Counted from the first letter of the stretch, positions 36,001 through 45,686 are shown. The stretch: 64,000 nucleotides of DNA from Stygiobacter sp. RIFOXYC2_FULL_38_25 (GCA_001803165.1 MHAZ01000003.1:62001-126000); one strand, 5' to 3'. Numbers and translations are program-made. Notes: a model not told the origin generated them from the letters alone.

Positions 36001-36126
36001 AGTTGCTGCTACAACTACGTAATCATTTTTTTCTAAAAGATAGCTTAACTGCTCCGCTTGTGTCGGGCTGTCTTCTACTACAAGTATATAGTCAACATTA
36101 TTTGGATGATTCATTTTTACATTCAT
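33025..36126 (-). CDS. Hybrid sensor histidine kinase (REC-GAF-PAS-PAS-HK-REC)
   Basis: 1033 aa, no membrane segment. N-terminal receiver (about 12-130: 'DSPTQAEQ', 'LIISDIVMPEMNGYE', 'ITKPYS'), coiled linker, GAF (about 230-385), two PAS domains (about 400-525 and 530-655), HisKA with 'NMSHELRTPLISVLGFAELL', HATPase ('IDTGIGISKHNLEKIFSEF', 'GTGLGLTIAKR') and a C-terminal receiver ('ALIVDDNSSNRL', 'LILMDINLGEGIDG', 'LAKPFT'). Start and the cheB stop overlap (TAATG), so it is coupled to cheB. The N-terminal receiver suggests input from CheA. Last gene of the cluster. Confidence 0.9.
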   Translation of the reverse strand: MNVKMNHPNNVDYILVVEDSPTQAEQLSYLLEKNDYVVVAATNGNIALECINERKPMLIISDIVMPEMNGYELCKEIKASEKMMDIPVILLTALTRTEDVLEGISCGADNFITKPYSEDYLISHVQHILSNRNIYKNERVRIGVEIMLGGKRRFITAGQQQMLTLLLSSYEAAVQRNEELVQTQDDLRKINEHLEELVAERTAELSSENAIRKRAEERIIKLNRVYAVLSNINQAIVRIHDPNQLLKDACMIAIDVGKFQSAWIGIINNDTKKIETFATAGSVNNLIDVDYNSNPIVNALNIGNCFISNDIKKDKSLTEIWKRNSLAYGYQSFAAFPLKGDGKIIGCYCIYSNEVNFFDEQEISLLSEMATDISFALEYIRNEEKRKRTEEELRRSEEKFSSAFRSASYALTITRLSDGKIIEANDSFYSITGYTTEEVTGKTSVELNLWEDENNRKYVISELLKGNSISSKTFSFNKKSGDTIVGLFSAEIISIQNEKCILSSINDITDRKQAEEEIIFQKNKFAQLFDNSPIAIVLLDDEDRIVLTNESFTILFGYFLDEIKGKPLSDSIVPPELRVEAKSYSDLTRGGNYINKESYRRKKDGSNVYVQIIGVPVTLNDKIIGIYGMYVDLTQRKKVEEELIKAKEHSEEMNKLKNCFLTNMSHELRTPLISVLGFAELLQNELENQEHLAFVNNIIEGGQRLNNTLCEILEISKLETAKSFLKLKPYNLANEIKQRAISFTPMAQAKRLFLKTELSDTYMMAQIDSELFGKAIFHLVNNAVKFTKVGGVFISLHHERKEDLDWAVITIIDTGIGISKHNLEKIFSEFRQVDEGYSRGHEGTGLGLTIAKRIVELMKGFIQVESEVGKGTTFSIWLPAILDENQIKMKVEERSKTTFVKPPTTGEKGLKTALIVDDNSSNRLFMNHCLAAHLRIIEAQDGITGVTLASKEQFDLILMDINLGEGIDGVEAMNQIRKIPGYMHVPIIAVTAYAMIGDRERFLSEGFDFYLAKPFTKNTLLSLVENSLQEIKK

Positions 36127-37184
36127 TAGAATTCCCCGTTCATTTTTTTTATTAATGTTATAAGGGCTGTTGTAATATCTTCCGGAGAAAGAATATATGT
36201 AGCTGCGTCCAACTTAATAGCCTCACCCGGCATTCCATGCACAACAGAACTTTCATTATCCTGAACAAAAGTAACAGCGCCTTTTTCTTTCAACAATTTT
36301 AGTTCATCGGCGCCGTCCCTCCCCATTCCCGTCAGTAATATTCCAACAGCTCTATGTCCAAATACTTGCGCTGCTGTCCGGAAAAGATAAGCTACAGAGG
36401 GACGCAAACCATTTTCCAGATTATGATTGCTAAGAACTATTCTTGGTCCACTTTCAACTCCCATATGAAAATCATCCGGGGCAACGTAGCCGTGACCAGG
36501 CAAAAGTTTTTCTCCATCAGATGCAATATGTAATTGAAAGTTAGTAGAGCTCTTTAGCCATTCTACAAAGCCTTCGGTAAATCCGTGCGAGATATGCTGC
36601 ACAATTAGTAGTGGTACCGGCAAGTTCTTGGGTAACTTATTAAGAATTTTTTGTAATACAAGAGGTCCGCCGGTTGAAGCCCCTATAACAATAATTTGTA
36701 TAGAGGTTTCCTCCTTTATTTTATTTTCTATCGCCGTTACAGTATGGGTATATTTTTCAAACTCTCGTTTGGTGCGTCTAACGATTTTCACTTCAGACAT
36801 TAATTTCAAAGTCTGTATCAGTTCTTGTTTATCTTTTTCATAATCGGGATGATCTACACTTGAAGGCTTCTTCACTATTGCTAAAGCTCCGGCTTCAATC
36901 ATACTAAATGAGAAGACTACATCTTTAGCAGCTAAACTAGAAGTAACAATTACAATTGGTGTGGGACAAGTCTCCATTATAATACGAGTTGCTTGCTTGC
37001 CGTCTAATTTCGGCATTTGCCAATCCATTGCAACTATATCCGGGTTTAATTCTTTAACAGCTTCAACTGCTTCTTCGCCATCATATGCTGCCCCAACAAT
37101 TACAAAATCCGGATCGGAGCTTATTGCATGAATCAATAATTGCTGCATTACCGGCGAGTCTTCTACAATAAGGACTTTGATCAT
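36126..37184 (-). CDS. cheB: Chemotaxis methylesterase/deamidase CheB
   Basis: 352 aa. Receiver domain with Asp in 'DIVAMDWQMPKLDGKQ', linker, then the methylesterase: catalytic Ser in 'VIGASTGGPLVLQKIL', His in 'IVQHISHGFTEGFVEWL', Asp in 'LLTGMGRDGADEL'. Removes methyl groups from chemoreceptors, opposing CheR. It sits between cheA and the hybrid kinase; a four-helix-bundle gene separates it from cheA. Confidence 0.95.
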   Translation of the reverse strand: MIKVLIVEDSPVMQQLLIHAISSDPDFVIVGAAYDGEEAVEAVKELNPDIVAMDWQMPKLDGKQATRIIMETCPTPIVIVTSSLAAKDVVFSFSMIEAGALAIVKKPSSVDHPDYEKDKQELIQTLKLMSEVKIVRRTKREFEKYTHTVTAIENKIKEETSIQIIVIGASTGGPLVLQKILNKLPKNLPVPLLIVQHISHGFTEGFVEWLKSSTNFQLHIASDGEKLLPGHGYVAPDDFHMGVESGPRIVLSNHNLENGLRPSVAYLFRTAAQVFGHRAVGILLTGMGRDGADELKLLKEKGAVTFVQDNESSVVHGMPGEAIKLDAATYILSPEDITTALITLIKKMNGEF

Positions 37185-37198
37185 CGTCTTTCACCTAT

Positions 37199-37312
37199 TT
37201 GTTAGTAGCGGTTTAGGTTGTAAACTGTTAGGCAATAGGCTATTAGGCTGTAGACTGTTAGCTTTACACCTATAGTCCATCCACCAACAAGCCTATTTTC
37301 CATTGCGTATAC
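37199..37312. repeat. Intergenic repeat, downstream flank of the four-helix-bundle gene
   Basis: Degenerate units of the type TAGGCTGTTAGGC/TAGGCTAT. The segment 37267-37306 (CACCTATAGTCCATCCACC...) has a close match at 40054-40093, next to cheA. It covers the last codons and 3' flank of the four-helix-bundle gene. Confidence 0.65.
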
Positions 37313-37652
37313 TTCGAGCTAAAGCTCCTAATACTTTTTCAGTTTCCAATAACTTTAAGTTACTCTCGTTTGCGATTGATTCTTTTACGTAACCCAAGCG
37401 GATTGCTAACCCAAACTGATAATGCAGTTCTCTTAATGACGCGAAAGCAATTTCAAGGAATCGAAGGTATTCAGTTTGACTTTCGCGAGCACATCCTTCA
37501 ACGATGTTTGATGGAACGGAAACCACTGCCCTTCTCATCTGAGAAGTTAAGCCATAAATTTCTTCTCTCGGAAATTCTCTTGTTATCTGATAGATTAAAA
37601 CTGCAATTTCATCAGCAAGTTCAAATGCTCTGAGTTTAGTGTGATCTCTCAT
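37293..37652 (-). CDS. Four-helix-bundle protein (23S rRNA IVP family)
   Basis: 119 aa. Family signatures 'FELADEIAVLIYQITREFP', 'EEIYGLTSQMRRAVVSVPSN', 'IVEGCARESQTEYLRFLEIA' and 'ASLRELHYQFGLAIRLGYV'. First known from intervening sequences in 23S rRNA; free-standing copies are common in this phylum and their role is unknown. It interrupts the cheA-cheB part of the operon and is flanked on both sides by repeats (37199-37312, 37660-37697), as expected for a mobile cassette. Confidence 0.88.
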   Translation of the reverse strand: MRDHTKLRAFELADEIAVLIYQITREFPREEIYGLTSQMRRAVVSVPSNIVEGCARESQTEYLRFLEIAFASLRELHYQFGLAIRLGYVKESIANESNLKLLETEKVLGALARSIRNGK

Positions 37653-37659
37653 CTTTTTC

Positions 37660-37697
37660 TCCTATAGTCTAATAGGCTACAACCTATTAGCCTCTTG
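37660..37697. repeat. Intergenic repeat, upstream flank of the four-helix-bundle gene
   Basis: CTATAGTCTAATAGGCTAC followed by AACCTATTAGCCT; same sequence family as 37199-37312 and as the right half of 39996-40118. Confidence 0.55.
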
Positions 37698-39980
37698 TTA
37701 CAAAAGTTTTTTAATTACTTCCAAAAGATTACTCTGATCGAAACTACTTTTTACTATATAAGCATCGGCGCCAACATCTATTCCATGTTCACGGTCCTCC
37801 CGCGATTCTAAAGCAGTAACTAAAACCACCGGCAACTCGCTAAGTTTTTTTTCTTTTCTAATTTTTGCTGTAAGTTCAAATCCGTTCATCCTCGGCATAT
37901 CTACATCAGAAACAATCAAATCATATTTACCTACTAATGCTTTGGTAAATGCATCAATGCCATCAACAGCCGTCTCAACTACATAACCGGCAGTTTCAAC
38001 TATATTTTTTATAAGTGTCCTTGATGTAATAGAATCATCAATAACAAGGATTCTATATTGCCTTGATGTTTCGGCTTCTACTTCCCGTGCCACTTTAAAT
38101 GAATAGTCTGCATTGATTGCCGATTTCAATAGATCAGAGACATTAATAACCGGAACAATTTTACCCGAACCCAGCACTGTGGCTCCGTTTATATTTCTAA
38201 CTCTGCTTAATTGTTTTCCCAATTCTTTAACAAGAATTTGGCATTCCTCTACTATGTCATCAACCTCAAAAGCTATTTTTTTATCTGCGTAACTAAGAAC
38301 TATTAACTGAACGATATTTGTCTGACTATCTTCCTCATTCTTTTTTGATCTGTTCTTACCATTCCCGTTTGTCAGCTGTAATATTTTGCTAAGGTTGGCA
38401 ACGGTAAGAATTTTCCCCTCAATCATTATTGTTTTTTTATTTTCAACAGTCTTAATCGTATCACTGTTTACTCTTAAAGTGCGTTCAATATTTATGGTTG
38501 GTATTACAAACAAATGTTCAGATGCATTAACTATAACGCCCCTTAAAGTTGAGAGTGTGAGAGGTAGAATTAGACGGAACGTTGTTCCAATTTTCGGCTG
38601 ACTTTCAACTGTGACTGAACCGCCAAGTTTTTCTACCTTCTCACGCACTATGGCTAAACCTAAACCCCGTCCCGAAATGTCTGTTATAATTTGACTTGTA
38701 GAAATGCCGGATTGGAATATCAGCAACAAAGTTTCTTGTACGCTTAGTTTTTCGGAAGTCTCATTAGTTATCACCCCGGTCTTTAGTGCAGCATTGCGAA
38801 CTTTCTCTAGCTCGATGCCCGAACCGTCATCTGAGACAATAATTTCAATATGGCGGCTTTCCGTAGTATTAAAACTTAGCGTCACTTTACCATGGGCAGG
38901 CTTATTTAATTTTTTCCTTTCGGAAGGTTTATCTATTCCATGATCAATACAATTGCGGACAAGATGAATTAACGGAACTTTCAATTCTTCTAAAATCCGC
39001 TTGTCAACTTCTACTTCTTTTCCATTTATAATTAGCTCGACCTCTTTACCCTTACTCCGCGCAAGTTCTCTTACGAATTTCGGGAAACCTTCAACTATCG
39101 TAGATATTGGAAGCATCAAAATACTTTTCATTGATTCGACGTGATAATCAATCATTCGTCCATGTATGCGCTGGTCATTATCCAAAGCTTGGAATACATT
39201 ACTAATTTTGCCGGTAAGCTCGTCTAGTTTTCCTTTTTCATGATCAATTATTTCTTTTAATTGCATTCCTTTTGCCACAGAATGATGAGACTCCCATTTT
39301 CTAGTTTCCTTTTTCCACGTTTCAATAAAATCTATTATCGTTTTCAATTCGGAGGTTCTTTGCACAGCCGCAATTTTACTCTGAATCATTTCTTCCGCTT
39401 GTAGAAAAAGGGGATCTAATTTTGAGGTTGGTATTCTTACTGTTTCAAATTGTTGTAATTTTTCTTCACCAAAAGAAGTTACAGCAGCTGCGCCACCGGC
39501 TAAGGATTCATTCCTCGAAATATTTTCATCTGATTTTAGAGTAGGGATTTCTTTTACATCATCAGTGACACTTTTGGTTTTTTCTACAAGAATAGAATTT
39601 ATTTTTTCCAATAACTCTTTGCATTCAACGGAAGTTTTTGTTTCACTGTCCGAAACCATGCCGGAAATACAATTAATGGCGCTATGAATAAGGTCATACT
39701 GTAAAGCAACTAAGTTCATTCCCTCATTTTTTATTTTCCCGAATATACTTTCTAAAATCTGACAGATAGATTCAACATCTTTCTTATTAACAGAGCGGGC
39801 TGCACCTTTTAAGCTGTGTGCTTCGCGGAAAATTGTTTCAACTATTTCATTGTTCTTTGCGCTTATCGGCAGCTTCTCTAATTCGATTAAACCGGCAGTT
39901 AATTTCTGTATATGCTCTTCTGCTTCAATCCGAAAAGTAGCTTGAAGCCGTTGTAAAAACTCTTCATCTTTTTTATCCAT
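37698..39980 (-). CDS. cheA: Chemotaxis histidine kinase CheA fused to a receiver domain
   Basis: 760 aa from Met 39980 (MDKKDEEFLQRLQ); the track's 25 extra residues come from a flanking repeat. P1 phosphotransfer domain with His55 in 'REAHSLKGAARS', dimerisation helices, HATPase ('LVRNCIDHGIDKPSERKKL', 'SDDGSGIELEKV', 'GRGLGLAIVREKVEKLGG'), CheW-like P5, then a C-terminal receiver ('DLIVSDVDMPRMNG', 'IVKSSFD'). No clear P2. CheA-REC fusions are typical of non-flagellar or alternative chemosensory systems, where the receiver often acts as a phosphate sink. Confidence 0.94.
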   Translation of the reverse strand: MDKKDEEFLQRLQATFRIEAEEHIQKLTAGLIELEKLPISAKNNEIVETIFREAHSLKGAARSVNKKDVESICQILESIFGKIKNEGMNLVALQYDLIHSAINCISGMVSDSETKTSVECKELLEKINSILVEKTKSVTDDVKEIPTLKSDENISRNESLAGGAAAVTSFGEEKLQQFETVRIPTSKLDPLFLQAEEMIQSKIAAVQRTSELKTIIDFIETWKKETRKWESHHSVAKGMQLKEIIDHEKGKLDELTGKISNVFQALDNDQRIHGRMIDYHVESMKSILMLPISTIVEGFPKFVRELARSKGKEVELIINGKEVEVDKRILEELKVPLIHLVRNCIDHGIDKPSERKKLNKPAHGKVTLSFNTTESRHIEIIVSDDGSGIELEKVRNAALKTGVITNETSEKLSVQETLLLIFQSGISTSQIITDISGRGLGLAIVREKVEKLGGSVTVESQPKIGTTFRLILPLTLSTLRGVIVNASEHLFVIPTINIERTLRVNSDTIKTVENKKTIMIEGKILTVANLSKILQLTNGNGKNRSKKNEEDSQTNIVQLIVLSYADKKIAFEVDDIVEECQILVKELGKQLSRVRNINGATVLGSGKIVPVINVSDLLKSAINADYSFKVAREVEAETSRQYRILVIDDSITSRTLIKNIVETAGYVVETAVDGIDAFTKALVGKYDLIVSDVDMPRMNGFELTAKIRKEKKLSELPVVLVTALESREDREHGIDVGADAYIVKSSFDQSNLLEVIKKLL

Positions 39981-39995
39981 CCCGTCAATCCTTTC

Positions 39996-40118
39996 TAGTT
40001 GAGTTAGGTTGCTTAGGCTGAAGACCGTTAGGCTATATGCTGTTAGCCTAAGCACCTACAGTCTATCCACCTAAAAGTCTAATTTCCTACTGCCTAATAG
40101 CCTACAGCCTATTATCCT
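39996..40118. repeat. Gene-less copy of the four-helix-bundle flanking repeats
   Basis: Between the upstream chemoreceptor and cheA. Its left part, including 40054-40093, matches the downstream flank at 37267-37306 with few changes; its right part (CTGCCTAATAGCCTACAGCC) resembles 37660-37697. It looks like both flanks joined without the gene. Confidence 0.6.
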
Positions 40119-41865
40119 AAATTTTATACTGTTCCACCATTGCTTTTAATTTCTGTCCTAACTCATTCAAACCTTTCGCTGCTTTTTCCGCTTGTAACAT
40201 ACTCGCTGCATTTTCAGCTCCAGCTTGATTTATGTTATTCATCGCTAATCCGATTTGGTCCATACCAACTACTTGCTGCTGACTTGAAGCAACAATTTGA
40301 GTTGCAGCTTCAACTGCTCTGCTGCTTCCTTCTGCCAATTTTCTTATTGATTCTCCCGCTTGAGTAGATTGCTTTACTCCATTTTCTACTGCTTTGCTGG
40401 TCTGCTCTGTTGCCATTACTGCCGCGCTTGTAGCTTTTTGTATATCTACTAAAATGTTTCGTACCAATATGGTTGCTTGTTTTGATTGCTGTGCGAGGCT
40501 TTTTATTTCCTGCGCAACAACTGCAAATCCTTTCCCTTGTTCGCCCGCCTTTGCTGCTTCAATTGATGCATTTACTGCCAATAGATTTGATTGATCTGCT
40601 ACATCATTAACTGATGCAATGATTCCACCAATCTGCTGGCTTTGTTCGCTTAAGCGAACGATTGTATTTGCAACAGATTCCATCTGAACTTGAATGTTAT
40701 TCATTCCACTTACAGTTTCATCCACTGCTTTTTGACCGGTCTGCGTTACCTGAGAGACTTGCTGTGCATTCTCTGAAACACGGCTGGCTTTTTGATTGGA
40801 TAGTTGTGCTGCTTGACGCACTTCTTCTACTGTTGTTGTTGTTTCGCTGATTGCAGATGCTGTTTCCGCAGCTCCCGATGCAACTTGTGTTGTTGCTGCT
40901 AAAATTTCGCTGGCTGATGAACCTAGTAAATTTACTCCTTCAATAATATCTTTCATTATGCGCCGGAGATTGTTAAGCATTTGCAGAAATGTATTTCCTA
41001 AAACATCCTTGTCGGATTGCGGGACAATAGAACATGTTAGATCTCCGTTAGCAATTTTTTTTGCAGCTTCCGCCATTTCTTTTAACACATTTACCATTTT
41101 TGCAAATGTCTGGTAAAGTCTTCCAACTTCATCTTCCCTATCAGTGGTTGCCAGCTCAATATTTAAATCGCCTTCACTAATTCTCGCGGCAACTTCAGTA
41201 ACCTCGTTGAGTGGTTTAGCAATTGTTTTGTTTAACACCATTACCATTGCAACGCTGAAGAAAAGCGCTAAAGTACCGAAGACAAAAAAGAGAAGAATTG
41301 CAGTATTAGCTTCTCGCTGATCAATCATAAGCTGGTCTTCAGCATCTTTTGTGGCTTTATCACCTAATTCAGTTGATAGGACTCTTATTTTTTCAAAGCG
41401 ATTAGCCTGAACTGTTGTTCCGAGTTTTTGCGCTTCAACTATTTTTCCATTTTGTATTAACAATATCTCTTCATCTCTAGTAAGCCGATACAAGTCAATT
41501 TCATTTTTCAATTCTTTCAATCGGTTTTGAATTTCAGAATCAGTATTAAGTTTGGAAAGTTTTTCAATAATGTCATTAATTTCTTGTCTCCTATCAATTA
41601 TACTCTTTTCAAATTCGTCCTGTTCTTTTTTATTCTTTGTCAACATCATATCCAAAATTGCGGCTCTGTTATAGTTTTGGTGAGATCTCAATTGCCGAAG
41701 CTCGAGTGCAATCTGAAAATTTACTTCATACAATTCCTTTTCAGATTGTGTGATATTCTGTAGATCACGGTAAGCAATAAAAATTACTGCAATGAACATT
41801 AAACATATCAATCCGAAACTAAATAACAGTTTAGTGCGTGTTGTTAGATTCATAAAATATTTCAT
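40117..41865 (-). CDS. Methyl-accepting chemotaxis protein (4HB sensor)
   Basis: 582 aa. TM1 (about 12-30), periplasmic four-helix-bundle region (about 32-185), TM2 (about 188-210), HAMP ('[20 protein letters not shown]' and a second HAMP-like block), then the cytoplasmic coiled coil with hairpin tip '[20 protein letters not shown]' and '[18 protein letters not shown]'. No CheR-docking pentapeptide at the C-terminus. Ligand unknown. The last ~320 residues are nearly identical to the neighbouring receptor. Confidence 0.93.
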   Translation of the reverse strand: MKYFMNLTTRTKLLFSFGLICLMFIAVIFIAYRDLQNITQSEKELYEVNFQIALELRQLRSHQNYNRAAILDMMLTKNKKEQDEFEKSIIDRRQEINDIIEKLSKLNTDSEIQNRLKELKNEIDLYRLTRDEEILLIQNGKIVEAQKLGTTVQANRFEKIRVLSTELGDKATKDAEDQLMIDQREANTAILLFFVFGTLALFFSVAMVMVLNKTIAKPLNEVTEVAARISEGDLNIELATTDREDEVGRLYQTFAKMVNVLKEMAEAAKKIANGDLTCSIVPQSDKDVLGNTFLQMLNNLRRIMKDIIEGVNLLGSSASEILAATTQVASGAAETASAISETTTTVEEVRQAAQLSNQKASRVSENAQQVSQVTQTGQKAVDETVSGMNNIQVQMESVANTIVRLSEQSQQIGGIIASVNDVADQSNLLAVNASIEAAKAGEQGKGFAVVAQEIKSLAQQSKQATILVRNILVDIQKATSAAVMATEQTSKAVENGVKQSTQAGESIRKLAEGSSRAVEAATQIVASSQQQVVGMDQIGLAMNNINQAGAENAASMLQAEKAAKGLNELGQKLKAMVEQYKI

Positions 41866-41897
41866 GTTTATTGTTCCTCTTTCTATGAAAAAGATTT

Positions 41898-43544
41898 TTA
41901 TAATTTATACTGATCAACCAGTATTTTTAATTTTTGTCCCAACTCATTCAAACCCTTAGCTGCTTTTTCAGCTTGTATCATGCTGGCTGCATTTTCAGCA
42001 CCGGCTTGGTTTATATTATTCATTGCCAAGCCAATTTGGTCCATACCAACCACTTGCTGTTGACTCGACGCTACAATTTGAGTTGTTGCTTCTACTGCTC
42101 TGCTGCTACTTTCTGCTAACTTTTTTATTGATTCACCGGCTTGGGAAGATTGCCTCACTCCATTTTCTACTGCTTTGCTGGTTTGTTCCGTTGCCATTAC
42201 CGCCGCACTTGTTGCTTTCTGTATATCAATCAAAATGTTTCTTACCAATATTGTTGCTTGTTTTGATTGCTGTGCAAGGTTCTTAATTTCTTGAGCCACA
42301 ACTGCAAATCCTTTTCCTTGTTCGCCCGCCTTTGCTGCTTCAATTGATGCATTTACTGCCAACAGATTTGATTGATCTGCTACATCGTTAACTGATGCAA
42401 TGATTCCGCCAATCTGCTGGCTTTGCTCGCTTAAACGCACAATTGTATTTGCAACGGATTCCATCTGAACTTGAATATTATTCATCCCGGCTACCGTTTC
42501 ATCAACTGCTTTCTGTCCGCTCTGAGTTACTTGCGAAACTTGTTGAGCGTTCTCAGCAACACGGCTTGCTTTTTGACTTGATAGCTGCGCTGCTTGTCGT
42601 ACTTCTTCTACCGTTGTTGAAGTCTCGCTGATTGCAGATGCTGTTTCCGCTGCACCCGATGCAACTTGTGTCGTTGCTGCTAAGATCTCACTCGCTGAAG
42701 AACCTAGTAAATTTACTCCTTCAATAATATCTTTTATTGATGAGCGCATTTTTTCAACCATCTGACGAAATGCTAACATGAGAATACCTGATTCATCGGC
42801 TCTAATTGCTATTGTAGAAAGATCGTTAGTGAGATCACCGGCAGCAATTCGATTGGCAGCCTTAACTGTCAGATTCAGAGGTTTTGTTATACTCAGTGTA
42901 AGGGAAGTAATAATCGCCGCAGATAGAACTACAGCCAAAATTCCGAGAATGAGTATGGTTGTACGCCCTGCACGATATACTCTTTCCGCCTCTTGAAAGC
43001 GGAGAAGTGTTTGCCCTTCCACATGTTTAATCAGTGTGCTTGAATTATTAATAAGTCGTTTAACGGTGGGGTAGGCTTTGGTAAATACATAAACAGTTGC
43101 AACGCGGGTATTACCCTTAAAAGCCATATCAATTGCTTCTCCTGTACGCTGTTGAGCGCTATCAGCAGTAAGTGTAATTTTATTAAGAAGCATCAATCCA
43201 GTTGAGTCGTTGCCGGTAATTAGTTTTTTGATCTCTGCAAGATTCTTATGATAATTTTTCCAGCTGTCGGTCCAGTTGTCTTTCATTTTCTGGAGGCTCG
43301 CATTTGATTCATTATTATATTTTAACAGCAGCGTACCTCTTACAGCCAATGCAATTTCTCTTGCGTTATCTATCATGTTATTAGCCAGCTGCGTTCGTAC
43401 ATTTTCAACTCCAACAATCGTTTTAAGTTCGGAATCAACACTACTCACAGCATCCAATCCTATTACAATAATGACAATCATCAGAATAATTAAGAGACCG
43501 AAACTCAATGTCAATCTTAATCCTATTTTCATGTTCTTAAACAT
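41898..43544 (-). CDS. Methyl-accepting chemotaxis protein (4HB sensor), tandem paralogue
   Basis: 548 aa from Met 43544 ([15 protein letters not shown]), with TAGGAG upstream; the track start at 43574 lies at the cheW stop and lacks an RBS. TM1, periplasmic helical sensor (about 35-180) different from the neighbour's, TM2, a single HAMP ('[20 protein letters not shown]'), then a signalling domain nearly identical to that of the next gene from '[20 protein letters not shown]' to the end. Confidence 0.93.
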   Translation of the reverse strand: MFKNMKIGLRLTLSFGLLIILMIVIIVIGLDAVSSVDSELKTIVGVENVRTQLANNMIDNAREIALAVRGTLLLKYNNESNASLQKMKDNWTDSWKNYHKNLAEIKKLITGNDSTGLMLLNKITLTADSAQQRTGEAIDMAFKGNTRVATVYVFTKAYPTVKRLINNSSTLIKHVEGQTLLRFQEAERVYRAGRTTILILGILAVVLSAAIITSLTLSITKPLNLTVKAANRIAAGDLTNDLSTIAIRADESGILMLAFRQMVEKMRSSIKDIIEGVNLLGSSASEILAATTQVASGAAETASAISETSTTVEEVRQAAQLSSQKASRVAENAQQVSQVTQSGQKAVDETVAGMNNIQVQMESVANTIVRLSEQSQQIGGIIASVNDVADQSNLLAVNASIEAAKAGEQGKGFAVVAQEIKNLAQQSKQATILVRNILIDIQKATSAAVMATEQTSKAVENGVRQSSQAGESIKKLAESSSRAVEATTQIVASSQQQVVGMDQIGLAMNNINQAGAENAASMIQAEKAAKGLNELGQKLKILVDQYKL

Positions 43545-43574
43545 TTTTCGTTTTCTCCTATAATAAATGACCAT

Positions 43575-44210
43575 TTATTCCGCTTCCTGATGCACGATAA
43601 TTTTTTCGTCCCTTAATATTTTTTCTGAATCAAGAATGATTGTATGATCACCGGTAATTCCTTTCAAATACTCTGCCCCAATTCCTATTGCCGAAATAGG
43701 CGAACTTTGAAGCTCATCAACTGCAACTGAACGGGTTCCGAGAATAACATCCGCCAGAATACCAAACTCTATCTGCTCATTTCTAAGTACTATAACTTTG
43801 TTCAATTCCCCCAAGCCTTTTTCCGGTAAATTGAAAAATCTTTTCAGATCAATTACAGAAATAATCTGTCCACGAATGTTTATGATTCCTATTACAAACG
43901 AAGGCACCCCGGGTAGAATTGTAAAATCCTTTAACGGATATACTTCGCGGCAAAACGATGTTTCTATTCCATACTTTTCGTAAGCCAAACTGAACTCAAT
44001 AATTTCGATGAAATCTTTTTGAGCCGACTCATCTTTAATTTCCACAGCTAAGTTTTGGGCTCTTGTTTTTAGTATAGCTCGTTTCTCTTCGGGAGATATT
44101 TTTATTTTTTGATTAAGAGATTCTTGCAGCGAATCAATTTTATTTTTTATGCCTTCCCAATCATATTTTGAATTTTTCTGTTCACCAATTTCAGATTTAG
44201 TTGCCGTCAT
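43575..44210 (-). CDS. cheW: CheW-type coupling protein with N-terminal extension
   Basis: 211 aa from Met 44210 (MTATKSEIGEQKN), chosen because GGGAGC lies 6 nt upstream; this start is inside the end of cheR (14-nt overlap). The CheW domain occupies about 70-205: 'FCREVYPLKDFTILPGVPSF', 'GIINIRGQIISVIDLKRFF'. The N-terminal 70 residues are charged and helical. Links receptors to CheA. One of two CheW genes in the cluster. Confidence 0.9.
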   Translation of the reverse strand: MTATKSEIGEQKNSKYDWEGIKNKIDSLQESLNQKIKISPEEKRAILKTRAQNLAVEIKDESAQKDFIEIIEFSLAYEKYGIETSFCREVYPLKDFTILPGVPSFVIGIINIRGQIISVIDLKRFFNLPEKGLGELNKVIVLRNEQIEFGILADVILGTRSVAVDELQSSPISAIGIGAEYLKGITGDHTIILDSEKILRDEKIIVHQEAE

Positions 44211-45675
44211 AATTAGCTCCCGCTTGTATAGACGCACTTAATATTTCTTTGAATCTTCCGGCAGTTAACCCCTCCGATTCGGGGAGTATATCCTCAACTT
44301 TGCACTTACTTAAAAGTGATAGAACTATTTTATAATTCTTTTGGGCGCTTTTTGTCTTCCCAAGCTGCTTATATATGTTTCCAAGAGCATAGTATGAGAG
44401 AACAAAATTAGAGTCTATGTACATTGCCCGTTTCAGCGAAACTATAGCTTCACTTAGTTGATTGTTTTCTTGAAGGATTATTGCCTGAAGGTAATATAAG
44501 CGCGGATCTAGTTTATAAGTGGCTATTGCTTCTTCACAAGCAGCCTTCGCTTCATTAAGTTTTCCCCGGTTAGCTAAATCACGAATTTCAATTATGTGTT
44601 GTTCTGTCGTGCGGTCTTCTTTTAGAACTTCATCAAGTATCACTGTGCTGTTTTCTACCGGAGATGATAATGATGGAAGCAGTTCGTAAGTATCAGTAAC
44701 TTTTTCTTCTATTTTATCCGGCGGCAAAGTAATTGGATGATAAATAGAATTCGGGCTAACCGGCAATTGAAACGACAACTCTTCACGCGGCGATTCCATA
44801 ACCGGGATCTTATTTTTCCTTTTAGTTTTAGTAAAAGGTTTCCTAAAAACCACAGCTCCCGGCAAGTTAATATGGGTGAATTCCGAAAAGTTCTGAACAG
44901 ATAGCTCACTCGCCGAAACTATTAGATAGCCCCCATGTTGGAGAGCGTTATATAATCTATTCGTTACTTTTCCAGAGCAATCATTTGTGAAATACATCAG
45001 CACGTTACGGCAAAAAACTATATCCATCGCATTCGTATTATTCAGCGGAGATGGGAAAACATCTTCCGCTAAATTGAGATATTCAAATTTCACCATATCT
45101 CTTATAGCGGGAATAACTGAGTATTTATTTTTTTCTCTCTGCACACAATAATTTTCTCTTAACCATTTAGGGGCATTTCGAAATGACCAGTGGCTGTATT
45201 CCCCCTCAGCAGCTTTTCGCAAAACATGTAGATTAACATCAGTTGCCAGAATAGTGATGTTCCAAGAGCTGATATTTGGAATTACTCTCGAAAGTGCAAT
45301 GGCAATGGAATAGGGCTCTTCACCTGAAGAACAACCGGCACTCCAGATTCTGATGCATTTCTCTTTTTGCCGCAAACTTACAAGTTCCGGAAGAATCTTT
45401 TGCATTAGAGCTTCAAAGGTTTCCGGTTCACGCCAAAAGAATGTTTCGTTAATTGTAAGGTGCGCTGCTAAGACTTCCAAGCTCTGCGAGTGTTGTTGGG
45501 CAGAGATAAGATGAAGCGCAAATTGCTCAATATCATTAAAACCACAATTATTTGCGGCAGGAACTAATTTTCGTTCTAAGTCATTCCATCTTTCTTTGGG
45601 AAAATGCAACCCAAGTCCTGACGAAATAAAATCACTAAGTTTTAATAGAGTATGTTCCGACAAAATATGTTTCAT
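44197..45675 (-). CDS. cheR: Chemotaxis methyltransferase CheR with TPR tail
   Basis: 492 aa. SAM-dependent CheR domain in about 1-270: 'INETFFWREPETFEALMQKI', 'RIWSAGCSSGEEPYSIAIAL', 'MDIVFCRNVLMYF'. A low-complexity linker (about 275-355) leads to TPR repeats (about 360-470: 'RLYYLQAIILQENNQLSEAI', 'VLSYYALGNIYKQLGKTKSA'). TPR-bearing CheR proteins occur in alternative chemosensory systems and may bind other proteins. Methylates receptor glutamates. Confidence 0.93.
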   Translation of the reverse strand: MKHILSEHTLLKLSDFISSGLGLHFPKERWNDLERKLVPAANNCGFNDIEQFALHLISAQQHSQSLEVLAAHLTINETFFWREPETFEALMQKILPELVSLRQKEKCIRIWSAGCSSGEEPYSIAIALSRVIPNISSWNITILATDVNLHVLRKAAEGEYSHWSFRNAPKWLRENYCVQREKNKYSVIPAIRDMVKFEYLNLAEDVFPSPLNNTNAMDIVFCRNVLMYFTNDCSGKVTNRLYNALQHGGYLIVSASELSVQNFSEFTHINLPGAVVFRKPFTKTKRKNKIPVMESPREELSFQLPVSPNSIYHPITLPPDKIEEKVTDTYELLPSLSSPVENSTVILDEVLKEDRTTEQHIIEIRDLANRGKLNEAKAACEEAIATYKLDPRLYYLQAIILQENNQLSEAIVSLKRAMYIDSNFVLSYYALGNIYKQLGKTKSAQKNYKIVLSLLSKCKVEDILPESEGLTAGRFKEILSASIQAGANYDGN

Positions 45676-45686
45676 CCCACCCTTCT

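Noticed and set aside
40023-40055. N-terminal extension of cheA in the ORF track
   Set aside because: The extra residues are encoded by the intergenic repeat at 39996-40118; the family N-terminus begins at Met 39980.
40117-42775. Long DNA repeat between the two chemoreceptors as a possible assembly artefact
   Set aside because: The copies differ at many silent positions and have different 5' halves, so they are genuine paralogues.
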